Part shown: positions 63,390 to 64,000 of the stretch, one piece after another | Position numbering within the stretch: the first letter of the stretch is position 1 | Layout of the letters: the number at the start of each line of letters is the position of its first letter | Source of the DNA: Mesobacillus sp. S13 | GTDB lineage: Bacteria; Bacillota; Bacilli; Bacillales; Cytobacillaceae | Direction: 5' to 3' | DNA: 64,000 nucleotides | Assembly (NCBI RefSeq): GCF_020422885.1 | Contig: NZ_CP084622.1 | Coordinates: forward strand, 4,235,001-4,299,000 | Translations under genes and position numbers: made by a program | Notes under the pieces: model-generated | What the model saw: the letters and a program-made list of their open reading frames with translations, nothing else | What the model was told of the DNA's origin: nothing | Databases searched by the model: none

Positions 63390-64000
63390 TTACTTGATCC
63401 AAGCTCCGTCTTTTCCAAGCTTGTAAGCGCCAATTTTAGTATCCTTGGCCATCTTTCCACTCTTGTAGAAGTAGTACCATTTAGAACCAACAAGTTTCCA
63501 ACCAGTTTGCATTGATCCACTTGTATTCAGGTAGTACCATTCGCCGCCATCCAATAGCCAGCCTGTCTTCATTGCGCCTGACTTCTCAAGGAAGTACCAT
63601 TGGCCTCCATCTTGAACCCAGCCAGTTTGCATAGCTCCGCTCTTAGCAAGGAAGTACCACTTGCTGCCATCTTTTACCCAGCCAGTCTTCATGACACCAG
63701 ATTTCTCTAGGAAGTACCATTTGCCAGCATCCTGTACCCAGCCAGTCTGCATGACGCCATCCTTGTTCAGGTAGTACCACTTAGTTCCATCTTTCAGCCA
63801 GCCAGTTTGCTTAACATCTTCATTGTAGTAGAACCACTTATTATCTTCTTTTTTCCAGCCTTTTTTGAGTTCAGCACGTTCAACTTTAACTTCCTTGACC
63901 GTTTCGTTTCCGCCTAGGTCAGTCAGCTTAAGCTCGATTGTGTTTTCGCCCATCGCAACTGGAACTGTGACTTCAACCATCTCATCTGCAGCATTTACAA
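63390..64000 (-). CDS. Choline-binding-type repeat protein, C-terminal part only
   Basis: The last ~200 residues of a protein whose start lies beyond the right edge; the frame is open to 64000. An Ig/FnIII-like strand (MGENTIELKLTDLGGNETVKEVKVERAE) precedes eight CW_binding_1 repeats (GWLKDGTKWYYLNKDGVMQTGW-like) and a short end AYKLGKDGAWIK, like those ending the other repeat proteins here. Catalytic part, if any, is outside the window. Confidence 0.88.
   Translation of the reverse strand, partial: VNAADEMVEVTVPVAMGENTIELKLTDLGGNETVKEVKVERAELKKGWKKEDNKWFYYNEDVKQTGWLKDGTKWYYLNKDGVMQTGWVQDAGKWYFLEKSGVMKTGWVKDGSKWYFLAKSGAMQTGWVQDGGQWYFLEKSGAMKTGWLLDGGEWYYLNTSGSMQTGWKLVGSKWYYFYKSGKMAKDTKIGAYKLGKDGAWIK

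Noticed and set aside
55686..64000. Listeria-type GW (SH3-like) modules
   Set aside because: Units are ~20-21 residues with the GW...WYYL..G.M.TGW pattern of CW_binding_1, much shorter than ~80-residue GW modules.

Overview
The window looks like a Bacillaceae chromosome (low-GC Firmicute, Bacillus/Mesobacillus-like; the genus is an inference). Gene order largely follows the Bacillus subtilis ftsEX - cccB - prfB - secA - hpf - fli/flg - comF - degV - degU/degS - yvyE - tagO segment. No rRNA, tRNA, CRISPR array or transposase was seen.

Layout. 1-2.7 kb: CwlO-like peptidoglycan hydrolase (partial), ftsX, ftsE and the cytochrome c551 lipoprotein gene cccB, all on the minus strand. 2.8-8.3 kb: a YitT-family membrane protein, a four-domain persulfide/CoA-disulfide reductase with an FNR-like box upstream, and a NERD-domain gene flanked on both sides by arrays of a 9-bp word at an exact 21-bp period. 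8.5-14 kb: prfB with its programmed frameshift, secA, a DUF1028 gene and hpf. 14-28 kb: flagellar cluster (fliT, fliS, fliD, flaG, hag, csrA, fliW, yviE, flgL, flgK, flgN, flgM, yvyF), interrupted between flaG and hag by a giant secreted FnIII-repeat protein whose leader is a cyclic-di-GMP-I riboswitch with its own terminator and antiterminator. 28-35 kb: comFC, comFA, degV, a small Sda-like gene, degU and degS; intergenic DNA here holds a cluster of DnaA-box-like sites and a 20-bp-period word array.

35-64 kb is a cell-wall glycopolymer island. It has an LCP ligase, tagO, tagA/wecG, tarI, tarJ, a TagF/TarB-type glycerophosphotransferase, a GT4 glycosyltransferase, a Wzx/TacF-like flippase, an O-antigen-ligase-like protein, an LtaS-like phosphotransferase and an MBOAT plus SGNH acyltransferase pair. 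It also has a complete set of lic functions: LicB permease, a wHTH-LicC-LicA fusion and LicD. The right end carries four secreted proteins with choline-binding-type repeats, attached to a glucosaminidase (LytB-like), a metallophosphoesterase, an M14 carboxypeptidase and one partial protein.

Together these predict a pneumococcus-like phosphocholine-decorated teichoic acid with choline-anchored remodelling enzymes in a Bacillus-type cell. That is the main finding. The lic fusion gene also has a promoter overlapped by a perfect inverted repeat that its own winged-helix domain could bind.
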